A DNA stretch of 64,000 nt, from NCBI RefSeq assembly GCF_051014685.1, contig NC_135055.1, positions 6,684,001-6,748,000 on the forward strand. The letters run 5' to 3'. The notes under the pieces are model-generated. The model made no database searches. It had not been told where the DNA came from and saw only the letters and a program-made list of their open reading frames with translations. This DNA is from Ptiloglossa arizonensis (Eukaryota > Arthropoda > Insecta > Hymenoptera > Colletidae). Of this stretch, positions 12,242-26,500 are shown in pieces. The stretch's first letter is position 1. Every line of letters begins with the position of its first letter. The position numbers and the translations under genes were made by a program.

Positions 12242-14301
12242 TGTGGTAGAATGCATATACACATGCAAACCTAATAAAATCTTACACAATGTGTACAAAT
12301 TATTATTTTTTTCTTTGCGTATAATCGTACATATGCAATTCTTAAGTCAATTTCTCTGTTATTGTAATTAATACAGCGTTTAAAATAATTAAAGAATCTA
12401 CTCGAAATTACATTTTTAACACAAATCAGAATTAAATTCAAATCTAGCAATCATTCTTGGTAAAACGTTAATAAATCAAGTCTCGTTAAAGAACACGAAC
12501 CTTATCATGTTTTAGTTGCAAATTGGAACAATGGCTAACAGATGGCGTTTAAATTTTATTTTCACTGTACAAAATGTTTTAGTATACTTTTCTTGTGTTC
12601 CCGTTGGTAACATATTCTGTTTAAAAAAGTGTAGCTGTAAAATATACAAGATCACAATTAATGACAAGGACCGTCAATATGATTTTTATTCTGTGAAAGA
12701 GACGCACGATATGGTGTAACTTTTTCTCTACTAATGGAGCGTGCGCATCATTCTCAGATTTCAAAGTCAAATTACGCTTTCGTGAACGTGACGGTTTGAA
12801 AAGTCTTCACTGGACAATAGTTGATGAAAGGACCAACCTAAAAACACGTCTATTGCACGAATATCTTTCATCGACATGTTATGCGCCAGTCGTACCCCTT
12901 CATTTAAAATCAAGTAAGTAAAAAACAATAATTGCTGAATAATGAACCACTACGGTTCGCGTCAATTTTCTTTTCTTTTCTTGTGTCTGTTCCTTGTAAC
13001 TTTTACGTTTGAATAATGCATCAATTTTTTTCTCTCTCGAGCATCATCCCAAATTAGTTCTGTAATTGCACACGGAACGAGAGAATGAGAAAAAGTAACC
13101 CAGCTACGTCATTTTAAAAATTAAAAATTTGTAGTTCCTTGACTTCCAGTTATTTATATATTCTTAACTAGTTACGTACTTAAAAAAAGAAACTTAACTG
13201 GTAACTCAAGTGACAAAGAAATATCGATAATCGTGAAACGATAAGTACGAAATCAAATGCATTAAATCACTAGAAATATTCATAAAAAATATAACCCTTA
13301 AAAAAATACGTTTTATACGATGTCAACATAAATTGACAAGGTCTTGAATCTTGTTGAACGGATAAATTCCGCAATTCAAAGGAGGAAAAAATTACGAACG
13401 AGATTAATTTACAATAGAAATAATTTTTCAACCAAATTGATAATATTTTTGATCGTATATTGTTAATATTAATTGTTCAAATGTCGGATCACAACACTTT
13501 TGGATATTGTGGATGATATTATATCATAAGGACAGTGACTTGTCTTTTAAAAACGTTATTGCGCATTCGCGTGCAATCACGAATATAGGATTTCTCTATC
13601 TTGGCTATGGTACAATGTACCGAGATGTCATCGATAAACAGCATTTACATATAATCTGATTGTTATTTGCTCCCCTCTCGCGTTCAACTGACGAGATATT
13701 TATAATCAGATCATTTTCTGTTTCTTTTCCGACACATTTAATTGAAATGACCTTTAAATAGGATTTAATCACCTGAAGAAAGAAAAAATGAATCACACTA
13801 TGCCAACGATATTATCGTTTTACGTATGTACAACAAACTAATGTCGAAATCTGTTGGATCGCGAAATACCCTTCGATTCATTTGAAGCATTTGCCGCATT
13901 CTTAACGTGTCACATATACTAAATTAGTTACGAAATGGGAAAAGTATTTTATTTGCTCATGATTCACAACCATTTTCATAATTCTAAATGCAATCGATTG
14001 CTGTGTAATCAACTTATTATAATAGGATAATAGGGTCTATATTTATCATATTATAGTAAATATGAAATTGAGCTTGAAAAATATAATTAAAAACGGAGCA
14101 TAAAATATAAATTAAGCTACTTTCGTGCAATATCTATGTTTAAATAAATAACGTGCAAATCTGTAACTAATACGTTATTTTGAAATACACGCAATTTTGC
14201 AATCTATGTTAAAGAAACATCTTGACGGATCATTGAACTCATCCTCCCATAAATTTAGGGTTTCCCGAATAACAAACCCTTTTGATCGCTGGATCCTGTG
14301 A

Positions 14302-14400
14302 TTGGTCGATCGTAGATCGATGGTGGGGAGGTATAAAAAGGGGTTACATCCACGGAGCGGCGCACTGTGCGACAGTACAAGTTCGTGATTGCGGTTGTTC
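14302..14400 (+). promoter_or_regulatory. TATA-type core promoter of the TMEM205-like gene
   Basis: TATAAAAAG begins at 14332. About 32 bp downstream is CGCACTGTG, an initiator-like match (A at 14364) to the arthropod TCAGT/TCACT type, and GGTTG at 14393-14397 sits where a downstream promoter element would. An inverted CCAAT box (ATTGG, 14301-14305) lies about 60 bp upstream of the predicted start. Spacing and order fit a focused RNA polymerase II promoter. The first in-frame ATG of the downstream exon is at 14553. Confidence 0.65.
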
Positions 14401-14552
14401 GCGTCGCGTTTTCCAAATTGTCTCCAAAAGCATTTCGAAATTAACGTAATTCCCGTCCGTAATCATTAGAATACGATTTGGCGTATTTTGAAACGGAATT
14501 TATTTTCTTTGCCACGCACGATTTCCACGGACGATTACCAAAGGGAAGCACC

Positions 14553-17500
14553 ATGTGTGTACGTACTGTGGTCGGTATAGAAGCTAGCGAGCCGGTTGTG
14601 GCACATCAGTCGAACAAGTTACAAAAAGCGAAAGAAAAGTATATGAAATTGCACGATGACCTGGTGGCCAAAGAGTTGGAGATCATCGAGCAACAGAAAA
14701 CCCAGGTTTTTATTCCAGAATTGGCTGATGACATCTTAAGGGCCAGCACCATAAACTACAGCTCGCTTCTTAAAGTATTAACGAACTATTACGAGGCAAT
14801 ACAGCAGACAAAATTCTTCAAGTGAGTATCTTTTTCATCTTTAACCGCATGTATCTCAAATAGGGATTATACTCGATAAACGAAACGTGATTGATCACGG
14901 ATGTTCTCTCTCTCTCTCTGTTTGTCTCGTTCCGTTAATTGTTGCGAGATTCGAAGGTAGAAAGTATCATTTCCATCAGTAAAAACAAAATGTAATAGAA
15001 TCGAATGGAATTAATTCACGAAGCGATAGAAATTATGGCCCGTATTTAGTGACCTTTCTTTATCCTATCACGAAGTTTTGTTCGCAGATTAAGCTACATA
15101 TATGTGATAACATTTTATTTTTGGCTATAAATTGATTAAACACAGATCATTTTTTTTCGTTTTTAATAAAAATTACTTTGAGGGATTCGAAGTGAACATA
15201 ACCTATGAGTGACCTTAAATTTTATTCAGACTATACGTTAAAAACTTCTTGTTTAAACGGATTTTGAGTAAACTGTAGCTTAAACTTTCTTCTTATTCTA
15301 TTAACTGAAATGAAATGATTTCATTCTTTTATCTAACAGTTGATAGAATTTTAAAAATACCAGAATGTATGTTGGAATTTCGAAGTCTTCTGTCAAGTCG
15401 TTAATCTGGTATTCTAAACATTCTTTCGTTAAATATTCCAAGCTAAAATACTTTTATAAAAAGAGAGCACAACATTTATTCGTATTACAGTACGTACAAG
15501 AAGTATATCTGAAGAGTAATTTTATTATTTCCATATCATCTTATTTTTACTTTTTAATTGAATACTTAATCAGAATTATGTCAGATAATGCAAAATATTA
15601 AATTGCAATTGTAAATCACATTCGGTTATCGTTTGTTCGTTTTGAGACTTTTGATGTGGATTAAACATCATGTTTGACAGTTGATAATTAAAATTGCGTT
15701 CTGTATGTGCGGAGAAGTGTTAATGTGCTAGACGTACCGAGATAAAATTCTTTATCGATCATCCTGATGTACATAGATACATCGCCAAAATCTTGAGTAA
15801 TAAGTTCGTTAATAAAAAATTAACTAACTAATAAATGCACATGTGAACGGAAAAGAAATCATTGAAGTTTAATTAGTGCGTTATTAAGCGTTATCACGTG
15901 ATAGATAATCATAGTGTTAATTCTTCCTCTTTTTTGCCGATATCGATCAAAATTCTAGCGCCTTTTCACTGATAACAACCGATATTACGAAGCGTGCCCT
16001 ACGCACCTCGGTTTTTGCATGTGTGAAACGTGTTACATACAAATTTTAAATGATGTTTTTATCATGAAATTTATTAACATTCGATTACCTTTTTTCCAAT
16101 ATAAAGTGTTTGCTAAAGTCATAAATCGATAATGTTGTGAACACGTTAACAATAAAAATTTAGTTGCCAAATTTTATTATACGGTTAGTGGTGTATTAAA
16201 TATTTTTACTTTGATTTGCTTTTTTTTATTTCAGCACATCAATACTATTTTCCTAATATTATATTTGCAATTTTTCGTTTTTAATTCCATAGCTCGGAAA
16301 AGAATCGAGAAGAAAACAATATTCTACGTTTAAATACAAATCTCAAGTATTAGTTCTTAAACAGTTAAAAATAATGTATAAGTGTAAGTGAAAGAACAGG
16401 TAGAAGTTGAAAGGAATGTACAACATTGAGCGGTTCAGGTAGATTTTATTATTGCCTTTGCAATCTTTTCGCATAACGGTAAAGCAATAGAGAAAAAGCA
16501 GTATCTGAATCCAGCATTGAGTAAAAGCTATAGTTTTCATCGTTCTTGAAAACACTGACTAAAGTACAAAAACTGTACGTATAACTGTATCGATAAACTT
16601 AAGGTTAGGTTGATATTATTATTACATTGGTAATAATGGAAACGAAAAAAAAAAAACAATAGAAAAAGAAACGGAACACAAAGGCAAATTAGGGCACGCA
16701 ACATGCTACGTGACTACACGCTTGAATAAGAATGGCAGCGAGCATTACATGATACTAGGGTTGCCACCTTTTCCAATTACAGTATCCGGAGATTATAAGA
16801 TTGGTATTATAATAGAGAATAGCACAAGCTCGAGAAGTTACTGCAATTCGTCCGCAGGCAACAGTTTCTACGTAATATAATTGAATTTGTAAAATGGTAG
16901 GTTTGAAAATAATTTGACGTGTATATATCTAATAATCACCGTATAAATAGTTCGCAAATAATTTTAAGAATATTATCCAGAATTATTCAAATTGACTAAC
17001 GAGTCTAGCCCGGAAACCAAAGGGAGGACTAAAATTAGTGTACAAGTGAGTACTAAAGAAAGGGGTGGCAACTTTATACGATACTGACTCGTATGTCAAT
17101 GAACGCATTTTAATTTGTACCAGGAGCAGATACGATCAAGCGGAAATGTCTACTTACACGTATCTCATTTATATTTCACTTATAAAAGATTTCACACGAT
17201 GTTTACATTAATACAATTGAATCATTTTCGGGGAATGAGTGAGAAAGAAACGAAACAAATAAGATTTCTGACATAACTTTCCCACTATCGTGTTTGCTCG
17301 ATAAATATTCAATAATCATTGGGCAAGCCCAAGTCATCTCATTCATCTCCTATTCCTGGTATTTATTGATCCAAGTTTGGCTTTGATCTATTTCTGCACG
17401 CGAATGAATATTGATTACTGATCAATCACCCTTCTGTATATTACTTTAACTTGCATTTATCTTTAGAATGCAACATTTCGTTTGAACCTCTGCAGAAAGA

Positions 17501-20500
17501 TAAAAATACAATTGAAATAACAATAACAGTATAAAGAAATCAATGTTTTTAAATTGTTTACTGCTTTATATTTCTTAAAAATTTAATTTAAATTATTTTA
17601 TTCGATAATCATTAAAGAATAACATTTAAATAACACAAGTATACTTTCAACCGATAAGTATTCAAGTATACAAATTTGATCGGTGTGAGTTCAGACTTTC
17701 AACTTTCTATCGCTGGCATTTCTCGTCGCGACATCATAGTTAAATATACATATTGCAATTTAAATGTAGCATAAATGTTTTGCCTTAGGCACTATAAATA
17801 GAATCACTGATAAATTTAACACGTTTAGCTTTTAAAGTGCATTCACTTGTGACTAAAATTAGTCACATTGAATGATAATCGTTTGTGACGTTTATTCTAG
17901 ACACGTGCGCGACAGCTTCTTGGAATGCATGTTCCGCGCATGCGTGAAAGAAAGACAAACGAAATGACATACCGACACACATTCGCCGCGCGCGCGAAAT
18001 GAAGGTAATAAAGATCGTAACAATTACGTAAGAAATGCAAGTTTGATAACAAGATAGTGCCTCAAAAAATTCAGATAAAGATACCCACACGTTACAGTTG
18101 TCTCTTTTTTTTTTTAAAGAACATTTTATGAGTTTAAAATTACATTTTTTGATAATCGAAATTATGTAACGTGTAAAATTTATCATAATATTTATTTTGT
18201 AACATCGTACAAATTTACGAATCCTACTCAGATTTACTTTCTTTATGATCTCACCTTGAGGATCAATGTCTTCAGTTCCGTGGTAAAAAGTTATATCACA
18301 TATGGGTGACGTGGCAGTCAATGTGTTAATCAAATTAGGACGAGTTTTGCAGGTATTTTCAGGATCGTTTAAATTCTGAAAACAGGCCGCGAATATTTTT
18401 GGCCAGTTTTCAAGCTCAAAAATACATTTTCCTGCACGTGACAAGGAAATAAGACAGGTGGACGAATAATCGCACGATCAATCTTATTTTTATTTTTTTT
18501 TTATGGAATACCAAAGATTGATTCACTCATCTTCGAATATTGAAAATCACGAAAATTAGTTCAGAGATTTTTAAAACTTACTTGTGCTTCCTAATTCTGC
18601 CTGTTGTTTCGTCGCCAGTTAACTTTCTCAATTCCGCCCGAGAATTACGTTTTTGAAAGTGCCATGTCATAGTGGATTAATCGTGACACTGTGATAAAAA
18701 TGAGCGGTTCTTAGCTGAAGTGAAAGCACGGAAAATTAGCACTTTAACGCTATTTACATAACCTTGATGAACACGGCAAAAATCTGACATTTCATCGTTT
18801 CGATAATCCAAACGAAGCATACAATTATACAAGTTTTTATAACTTTAAAATTAATTTACTGACTGACGATCAAAGTATTGTAATTATGGGTAATCTCGAA
18901 TGCAAAGAATGGATCTGTGGTTCTCGTATTCTGCACCAGAGGGTTTTTCATCAATCCCAATTCTCGCAATTACCAGTTGTACTATCGATTACTTAATGTA
19001 AGACGTTCACGTTATTTTTGCGTGACACTTTTTTTTTTAGGAAAGATTAAGATAATGTCGGATAATTCTATAAATAATACAATACATTTATTATTTTCGT
19101 CATAATAAGTTCATTTACAAGTAAAGTACTGGCAAATCATAATATTTTGGTGTCTACGATACAGTGAACGAACTATCTCCACTATATATACTTCATTGCA
19201 CACTCTGTTTCCGAAGTACCACGGTGAGGTGGAACAAAGGGACAAGAGATAAAATGGTGAAACTGCGTAGCGGTATAACGAAGGTCGACACTAAATGACC
19301 TTGAGCAGTCAATGGATTTCGTTTCGACCGTGCTCTCCAAAGAAAGAAATTCCAGGAATGTACAAATCTATACTTTGTGCCTTGGAAATTTTATACAAAA
19401 ATATTGTGCCTAGCTCGTTTTAACGGATAATGTTAATAATAATATGTATTGTTAGAAGGGGGAAAAAGAAGGAAATCAATATATCGAGCAAAAAATAAAT
19501 CGATATATTCGGTATAAAGTCGAGGTACAAATACACGCTGTTATTAACCTAAATTCGCCAAATTATTTTGAACAGCGAATATTACGCATTTAATGCCCCG
19601 AATTGTTTAATTTATACAAGTATGCAGCACTTCCAAAATATACAGTCGGCGGTGTTCTATTTTGAGCAGAATGTAACGTGACGAAAGGCTACGATTTGTT
19701 CGTCCGAGACAAGGTACACGAGGTCATCATTCTCCACTTCAATGCGTTTTAATTTCTTTTCAATTGCGTAGCTGGATCGCGGGAATTCCCAGCTGTTTAA
19801 GCGTAGGAAATTCCAGTCGTGAAAATTATTCATGAAGTCCTGGGAATCGATATCTTTTCCTTTCGTTTCCTTTTCTTTTTTTTTCTGGTAAGCGCCCTGT
19901 TTCACAAAAAGTAGCAGGTAGTTGCTGGGGAATGTTAATGGCGGTAATCGTGGCGAACATCTGGCCAGTAGTATATCTGGCGTTTGATCAAAAGGCATGT
20001 CTCAAATTTACGGGGGGTTGAAAGCGAACGTGCGCGCGTCAAAGTCGCTCGTCCTTCTCGCTAATGCTTTGCCCTAAAATAAGAACGTGCCATTCGCGTG
20101 AACGTGTGTCAATTTTACAGCAGCTGGTGTAATGAGGAAAAATAAATTACTTTAATCTCTCGATGGTGAGTTATCGTACACGAACGAGATTCGTCAGTAT
20201 TTATGAGGAAAAGAAAGTATGATAATGTCATTGGGATAATTAATGCCCGCGTTCAACGAATTGTTTATACCTTTCGCGACCTTTAGTTCGTTGCAACGAT
20301 TAAAAACGCGTAAATTTCTTTTCGTTTGAGGTCGATCGCAGAAAATCACTCGGCCCGTTTCGGGTACTTGAATTGAATTTGATTTCAATACCGTATAGAC
20401 GAACAGTTGAATACTCGACGAATTTGAGTAAATTCAAGTATCGGGTACTCAAATAATTAAGTTTAATCAAGTGAATTTTTCTCGAGTACTCGAGCTGGGT

Positions 20501-23500
20501 CGGTAAAGCGAATTTTAGTTTACTTATATACTAACTGAGTACTCGGTTCGATTTTATAATACGTTTGTTCACTACCTGAGAATACTCGAGTAGGGTAAAT
20601 ATACTAGTAGTTGGCCACTTATGTGATCATGAAAATTCAATCTATATGTGATTATCGTTACTAAATTACTTTTTAAACATTTTATATATCTTTATTATTT
20701 TATATGTCATTATTTTAGATTTCTACTTCAGTTACTAAATTCGTTAAAATTTCGCCATGTGATATCAGTTAGCCAATCGCTGTCGGAACAAGAATTTTTG
20801 TAGTTCACAGTATTATCATTAGGGACATGAAACTGTATATACAGAAAGTAGAGGTATAGGTCAACCACTAATATATTTCATTTTATGCGATTTTGTCGTT
20901 ACTTCTTAATTATCAGACATTTATTTTAAAAGAGGCTGATTACTGGCTAAAGGCCGACTACTGGCACATTTACCCTACTCTGCTCGGTTTAACACTAGAT
21001 TTACCAACCAGTCAAAATGACTGGCTTCAGATGCTTTTACAAAGAAATTTACTTTAAATTCCATAGCATATTTTCAAAATACCTTATAACTTTTTTTATT
21101 CTATAAATATAATCAATTTCATAAGTTCCTCTTTTTTCTCGATCATTGATTTCCCTGAAATACATTTGAGGAATACCTTAATATACTAGAATCTATCGGT
21201 GGTTCTAACGTTAATGGCGCGTTAACACGATTCTTCGAATACTCAAACAATCGGATACTCTGTTAGATTTACTCTGTTAGATTGAATCCACTCGATGGGT
21301 CGAGTATTCAAATACTTCAGTACTCGAATGGATACTTGTTTCGATTGGACGCAAAGATTCGGTTCGACTGCACCATCGAACGCCTTCAATTTTACTTTGA
21401 GCGTGCAAAGCAAAAGCATTGTTTGGTAAGCGCTGAAATCAGGATGTCAATTGCAAGGTGGTGTGTGCGTGCCATCTTGCACGTTTCCCGGTGACTCTTG
21501 ATAACTGGCGCATAATGCCCGGCGTATTGTATATCTCGCAGGCTTATGCTTTAGAACCCGAGTGGACATAACGAGTGGGCAGAAACGCTTGTACATTCAC
21601 GCGAGTCATATTACGACCGTGTGCTCGGGATACCGACCCGGTTCCCCTTTAGGAATGGACCCCCCTGGAACTGGGAAAATTATTGGATGCAATTACGACA
21701 CTCGTCCGTTTCCTTCCTAGCGGAAGAAATTTATGTTAATCCCGCGTCTAGACGTAGATCCATGACGAGAATTTTAACGCATGGTTGTGCCACCCAACGG
21801 TTTCATTACGGTCATCCCAAGTCGAAATTCCGCATATCGGTAAATGATCGTATAGCGAGGAATCTGAGATAAAATGGAACGAATAAAACTTCAAATATTG
21901 ATACGTTTAACGTCTTTATTTTGCACAAACAATTGTACATAATATTATTTATTCTTTTTTCAATAAATTAAAGACGTAAGTATCCTTATCGATCAGAGGT
22001 TACTGGGTTAAAAGTAAACCAGTACTAAATTCTTCTTCGCTTGTGGACCGAGGAAGTCGCGAACGTGCCCAATGGCAGCAAACTAGAATTAATTTTAACG
22101 AACGACAAGGTTGAAGGGGTCAATACGAGGGTGATATGTATTTTATCCGTATGTATAGAACTAAATAATTAAATGTAGTCTGTGAAAGCTAACAGGAAGA
22201 CGAGAATTTCGACTCTGGATCATTTTTACGCTCTGAATGTTTTTCTTTTCTTTTTTTTTAATTGGACTGTAACAAATATTTCTCAAGTCGTTTCGAAGAG
22301 AAAAATGAAATTTTCTCAAATAATTAAGAAAATAATTCTCTTGTTTATTAAAATTTTTAGGACGAAGAAATAAGTTAATTTCTATTAATTTTGAAATATT
22401 GAATGTTGTTAGGATTCGCATAAATCCGTAACTACGGTTAATTGAAATAACAATGTTGTGCAAAATGAAGATACAAATATGTTTGCCAGATCGTGAATCG
22501 AGTTTGTAAATAATTGATGTGAGAGAGTTGACGCTGACTGTGCAATGATCCAGAATGATTGATGTAATCACGAAACGCCTGGGATAGCATTACTTATCGC
22601 AGGCGACTCTTATTAGTGCTGCCTCTACGGTTTCATTTACGTATCGTTGTTATCAGTGTCCTGGCACTTTTATACTTTACCAACGTTGCACCTCTGAGGA
22701 TGGAGAAATTGTCTTCAATTCTCGTTCAAATTATTCGAAATCTTTACACGGGAATAAAGCTTGAAAAGAACGAACGAAATGAGATTAGAAAAAGGTTGTT
22801 GATTTTAATTTACTTTAATTATTGCGAGAACTTTATAAATTGAGTATTTCATAAATACTCCAATGATATTATTGCACATGTTTGTCCTTATACGGAATTA
22901 AGTAGATTCTCTTTTGATTTTAAAATTGTAAATTTATTTGAATCGGAAATTGTCGTTGACCCGTAACCAATTTTCGTTGATTAACGAAAAAGTATTTCGA
23001 AAAATGCTCGTACAATAGAAGAGTTGTCGCCCTCCAAGCAATCTTGGCAACTCGAATGAAAGGTGACCTAAGTCACGTATATGTGAGGGTGGCCGATAAC
23101 TGCTGGCTGGTAAGGTCACGTGGTGGTTATCGAAGCAACAACGATGAAAGACGTTCGGAAAACACGAAACATCGGGTCGAAATTTCATGGCAATTGAATG
23201 ATTCGTTGCTCGTCGTAAAGTATGATTTCATCGACGTACGTCTTCACGCGCTCAACAAGATACACAGTGTGTTCAATTGTACCTTATAGTAACCACCCGG
23301 GTGTTTCAAAGTGGTCGAATTACGATCGTACGCTTCCTCTTGTACTTTCATCCATGCATCTAGCGACGGAGCTCGAGCCAGAATTGCTTCGAATACACGA
23401 CGCAAGATTCGAATCTTATCTTAAACAGAACGTTCTCGAAGAGTTACGTAGATCTTGGGTGGTAACTTGTATTTTCCTGCGCGAAAGATTAATTTTTAAA

Positions 23501-26500
23501 AATCAATTAGACAAATCGTGAATAAATAAACTCCTCTTCGGTAGTACCGAAAACAATCTCTGATTCGAGTTGTTGTAGAGGTACTCGTGTACAGTACAAT
23601 GCAATTGGAAAAGATAACGATTTTCGAAATTTATCGGTAAGCAAATTTTGGTGAGTTAATTAATTTCAAGTTTTCCAATATCGTTCTGTATCATTGATAA
23701 AAGAAACCTCAAATCCTAATCGATCATTTTTAATAAGGCACGTGGACAATATTTATTATACGTGAAGTATAATATTGTTCGAATATTTGAAGTTTTAAAT
23801 TCTTGAAGCTTTGATTTTACTACGACCACTCCTATCGGATTCTCCGTCTTGTTAATCGATTCTTTCTTCGTTTTATTCTTTTCTACGAAGAAACAAATCT
23901 CCAAGTGCAAGTCGATTTACCGAACCAATTGTACGTGAACACACGTAACTTTCACATAAGTACACGTACGGGACACAGTGCATAATCCTGTTCTGAAATT
24001 CTCCGAAATGTCTTTTATATACAGCACGAGTGGTGTTCGGTCAAGAACCTTGCGCGCGAGGAAAAATGCGTAGAATAATCTTAGCATGCTGTACAAGGGC
24101 ACACGGTACACGTTATTCGCTGTACGAGACACCTGCCGTTATCTAATTCGTACGACTTCCTTTTTAGATTATTTCTTTATCGATTATTTTCCAAAGACTG
24201 TTAAAATTTGTATCTAGATAAAAGATAAACTGTTGCTTGTCAAATAAAAATTAGAATTTGAATTATGGAATAAAATATTCCACAACGAACGACGTAGGAA
24301 TTTAACCGTCCGACGACTAGGTCGTTGTCTTTTGTGCGATTAAAATTTTGCTCGTCACCGTTGATTCCATAAGTTATGCATCTCTTGTTCTTACATTGCT
24401 CGACTCGCATTCGAATCGTTTCATTTTTACGTTATACCCGAACCGGCCTGAGCTCGGCAGAAACAAAGACAGGGCTTGTGAAAAATACAGAATTTCAAGC
24501 ATCCCACGAAACATGTGTGTGTGCTTTGGCCAGTGGGAGCAAAAAAGCATCGTGTGCGCATAATTGTGTTCGCCGAATGAACATTTCGATCCTATTGTGG
24601 ACCCCTCCAATAAACGCAGAAGATGGACCATTACTGTAACAGACTGTTTATGTAAATTATACTTGAATTTATAGCCGGTTAATAAATCCTGAACAGAGAC
24701 CACAGTAGAGCCATAGATCTCGTAAGAAATATATTCAACGCCTATTGTTCTCACCAATAAAAATAAGAACGTGCAAACTTATTAGTAAGATTACATAAAG
24801 GGAATTGATTAAATAACGTATCCTGAAATATTCTTCAATAGGAGGCGCTGGGGTCGAAGAAGAGAATAGAATTAGGTTAAATTAGGTACTAATAAGTTAT
24901 TGTAAAAAGCGAGTAAGGAATGCAAATAATTTTCAGAACAATTATGAAAGAAATCTTCATTTATTGAAGAATCTTCCTCTCGTTGAAGAAACGATAATTA
25001 AAAAATTGTTCAATTCTTAATGAAACAATTATAAAAGAAAACATAGATTATTAAAGGTACAATTATGAAAGAGAGCTTCGATTAACGAAGAAACAAGTAT
25101 TGAAGAATCTTTTGCTCGTTGAAGAAATGATAATTAAAGAATCGATCAATTATAAAAGAAAGCTTCGATTAACGAAGAAACAAATATTGAAGAATCTTCC
25201 TCTCCTCGAGGAAACGATAATTAAAAACTTATTCAATTATTGATGAAACAATTATAAAAGAAAGCTTCGATTATTGAAGAATCTTTCTCTCCTTGAGAAA
25301 ACGATAATTAAAAACTTGTTCAATTGTTAACGAAACAGTTATAATAGAAAGCTTCGATTAACGGAGAAACAATCGGTGCAAAAAACTTGACTGATTTACA
25401 GACACGTATTATTTACAATCGTGATAAAACGCCACAGCATCCTCGAAGACGACCACTGAACGCCGCTAGACGTAATGTACACCAACCAAGAAAGTCTCTG
25501 TCGAATGTACAATAAAACATGAAACGTCTGTTCGCACGCAAACATTGAACCACGTGTGTCCACATAATCGTAGGCGGTTCGTGCTTATTGCTCCGCGCAG
25601 AACAAACTTTCCATAAATATTACTGTCACTGGGATAAATCGTGACCTCCTTCCTACTGTAACATCATACACCTTGCACCTGACAAAAGAATTAGTGGATA
25701 AAAATAGAAAGTGGATCTCAGGGAAGAGGTAGTAAACAGTCTCTTGACTGAATGACAGGAAACAAAAGGAAAAAAACTCGCTAACTACTCGTTTAAAGTA
25801 CCGATGGGAATTATTAGACCGTTACCAGAAACTCAAAAGTCCCTAGAAACGATTCAAAAATTCAAGAAAAATCAACAGTGAAATTCTCTTTAGAATTCTC
25901 GGTAGAACTTGGTTATAAAGTGAAGTGTAAACGGTAAAATAATAATAATAATAATCTAATCAAAATTAGAACATTAAATCCGCTATTGATTTCAAACGAC
26001 TATTATAGTTAAAGATTGTTGTAATTTTCGTAAGCAACTTTACTGGGATATTTTACACCTCGTAGAATAGTTCATTAAACTCGCAAGGAACTCGTCGTTC
26101 AATGTTGCATTTAGGTCAACTCGTACGCAGATTCCTCACCGATCCGACGTAAATGTACAATTTCAATTCTCCAATCTTTGCCCATTTGTTTCGCAAGTTT
26201 TTCTCCTTCGGTTTTAAGACATATTAATGGTACGTCGATTAACACACTTTTCATGTTAAAAAACAAGGTGAACCGTTCACGGGTCCAGCATTGCGTATTT
26301 TTCACATAATGGTAGTCCAATTGCCGAAGTGAAGACCGGATCGAATTAGTATACGGCGTCGAACGAAGCGTCGCGCTTGAAAAATTTGCAACCCAATATT
26401 CTATATCGAGCGGTTTATTGTCCCGAATCGACGCGTATCGAATTTAACATAATTCAGAAATACAAGGCTTAGATTTCGAAATATATAGGATACATCGATG

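Larger units (their letters stand above)
10580..14280. other. Gene-free region between CAND1 and the TMEM205 first exon
   Basis: CAND1 3' UTR at the left (AATAAA near 10754 and 10812), then about 3.5 kb with no reading frame resembling a known protein. It holds a nested inverted repeat at 11489-11617 and a GCGT microsatellite at about 12193-12241, listed separately. The short open frames at 11995-12264 (-) and 12516-12719 (+) look like chance: one reads through the microsatellite and the other has no family resemblance. Confidence 0.55.

Noticed and set aside
18770..18960. Plus-strand reading KNLTFHRFDNPNE that recalls a THAP-domain core
   Set aside because: The required zinc cysteines and following tryptophan are not in place, so resemblance is too short to support a call.
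19657..19998. 113-codon minus-strand ORF in the large intron
   Set aside because: No motif, low-complexity KKKEKETKGK stretch, no neighbouring exons in phase.
24374..24757. 127-codon minus-strand ORF in the large intron
   Set aside because: No family features and an overlapping plus-strand ORF of similar quality; chance in less AT-rich DNA.
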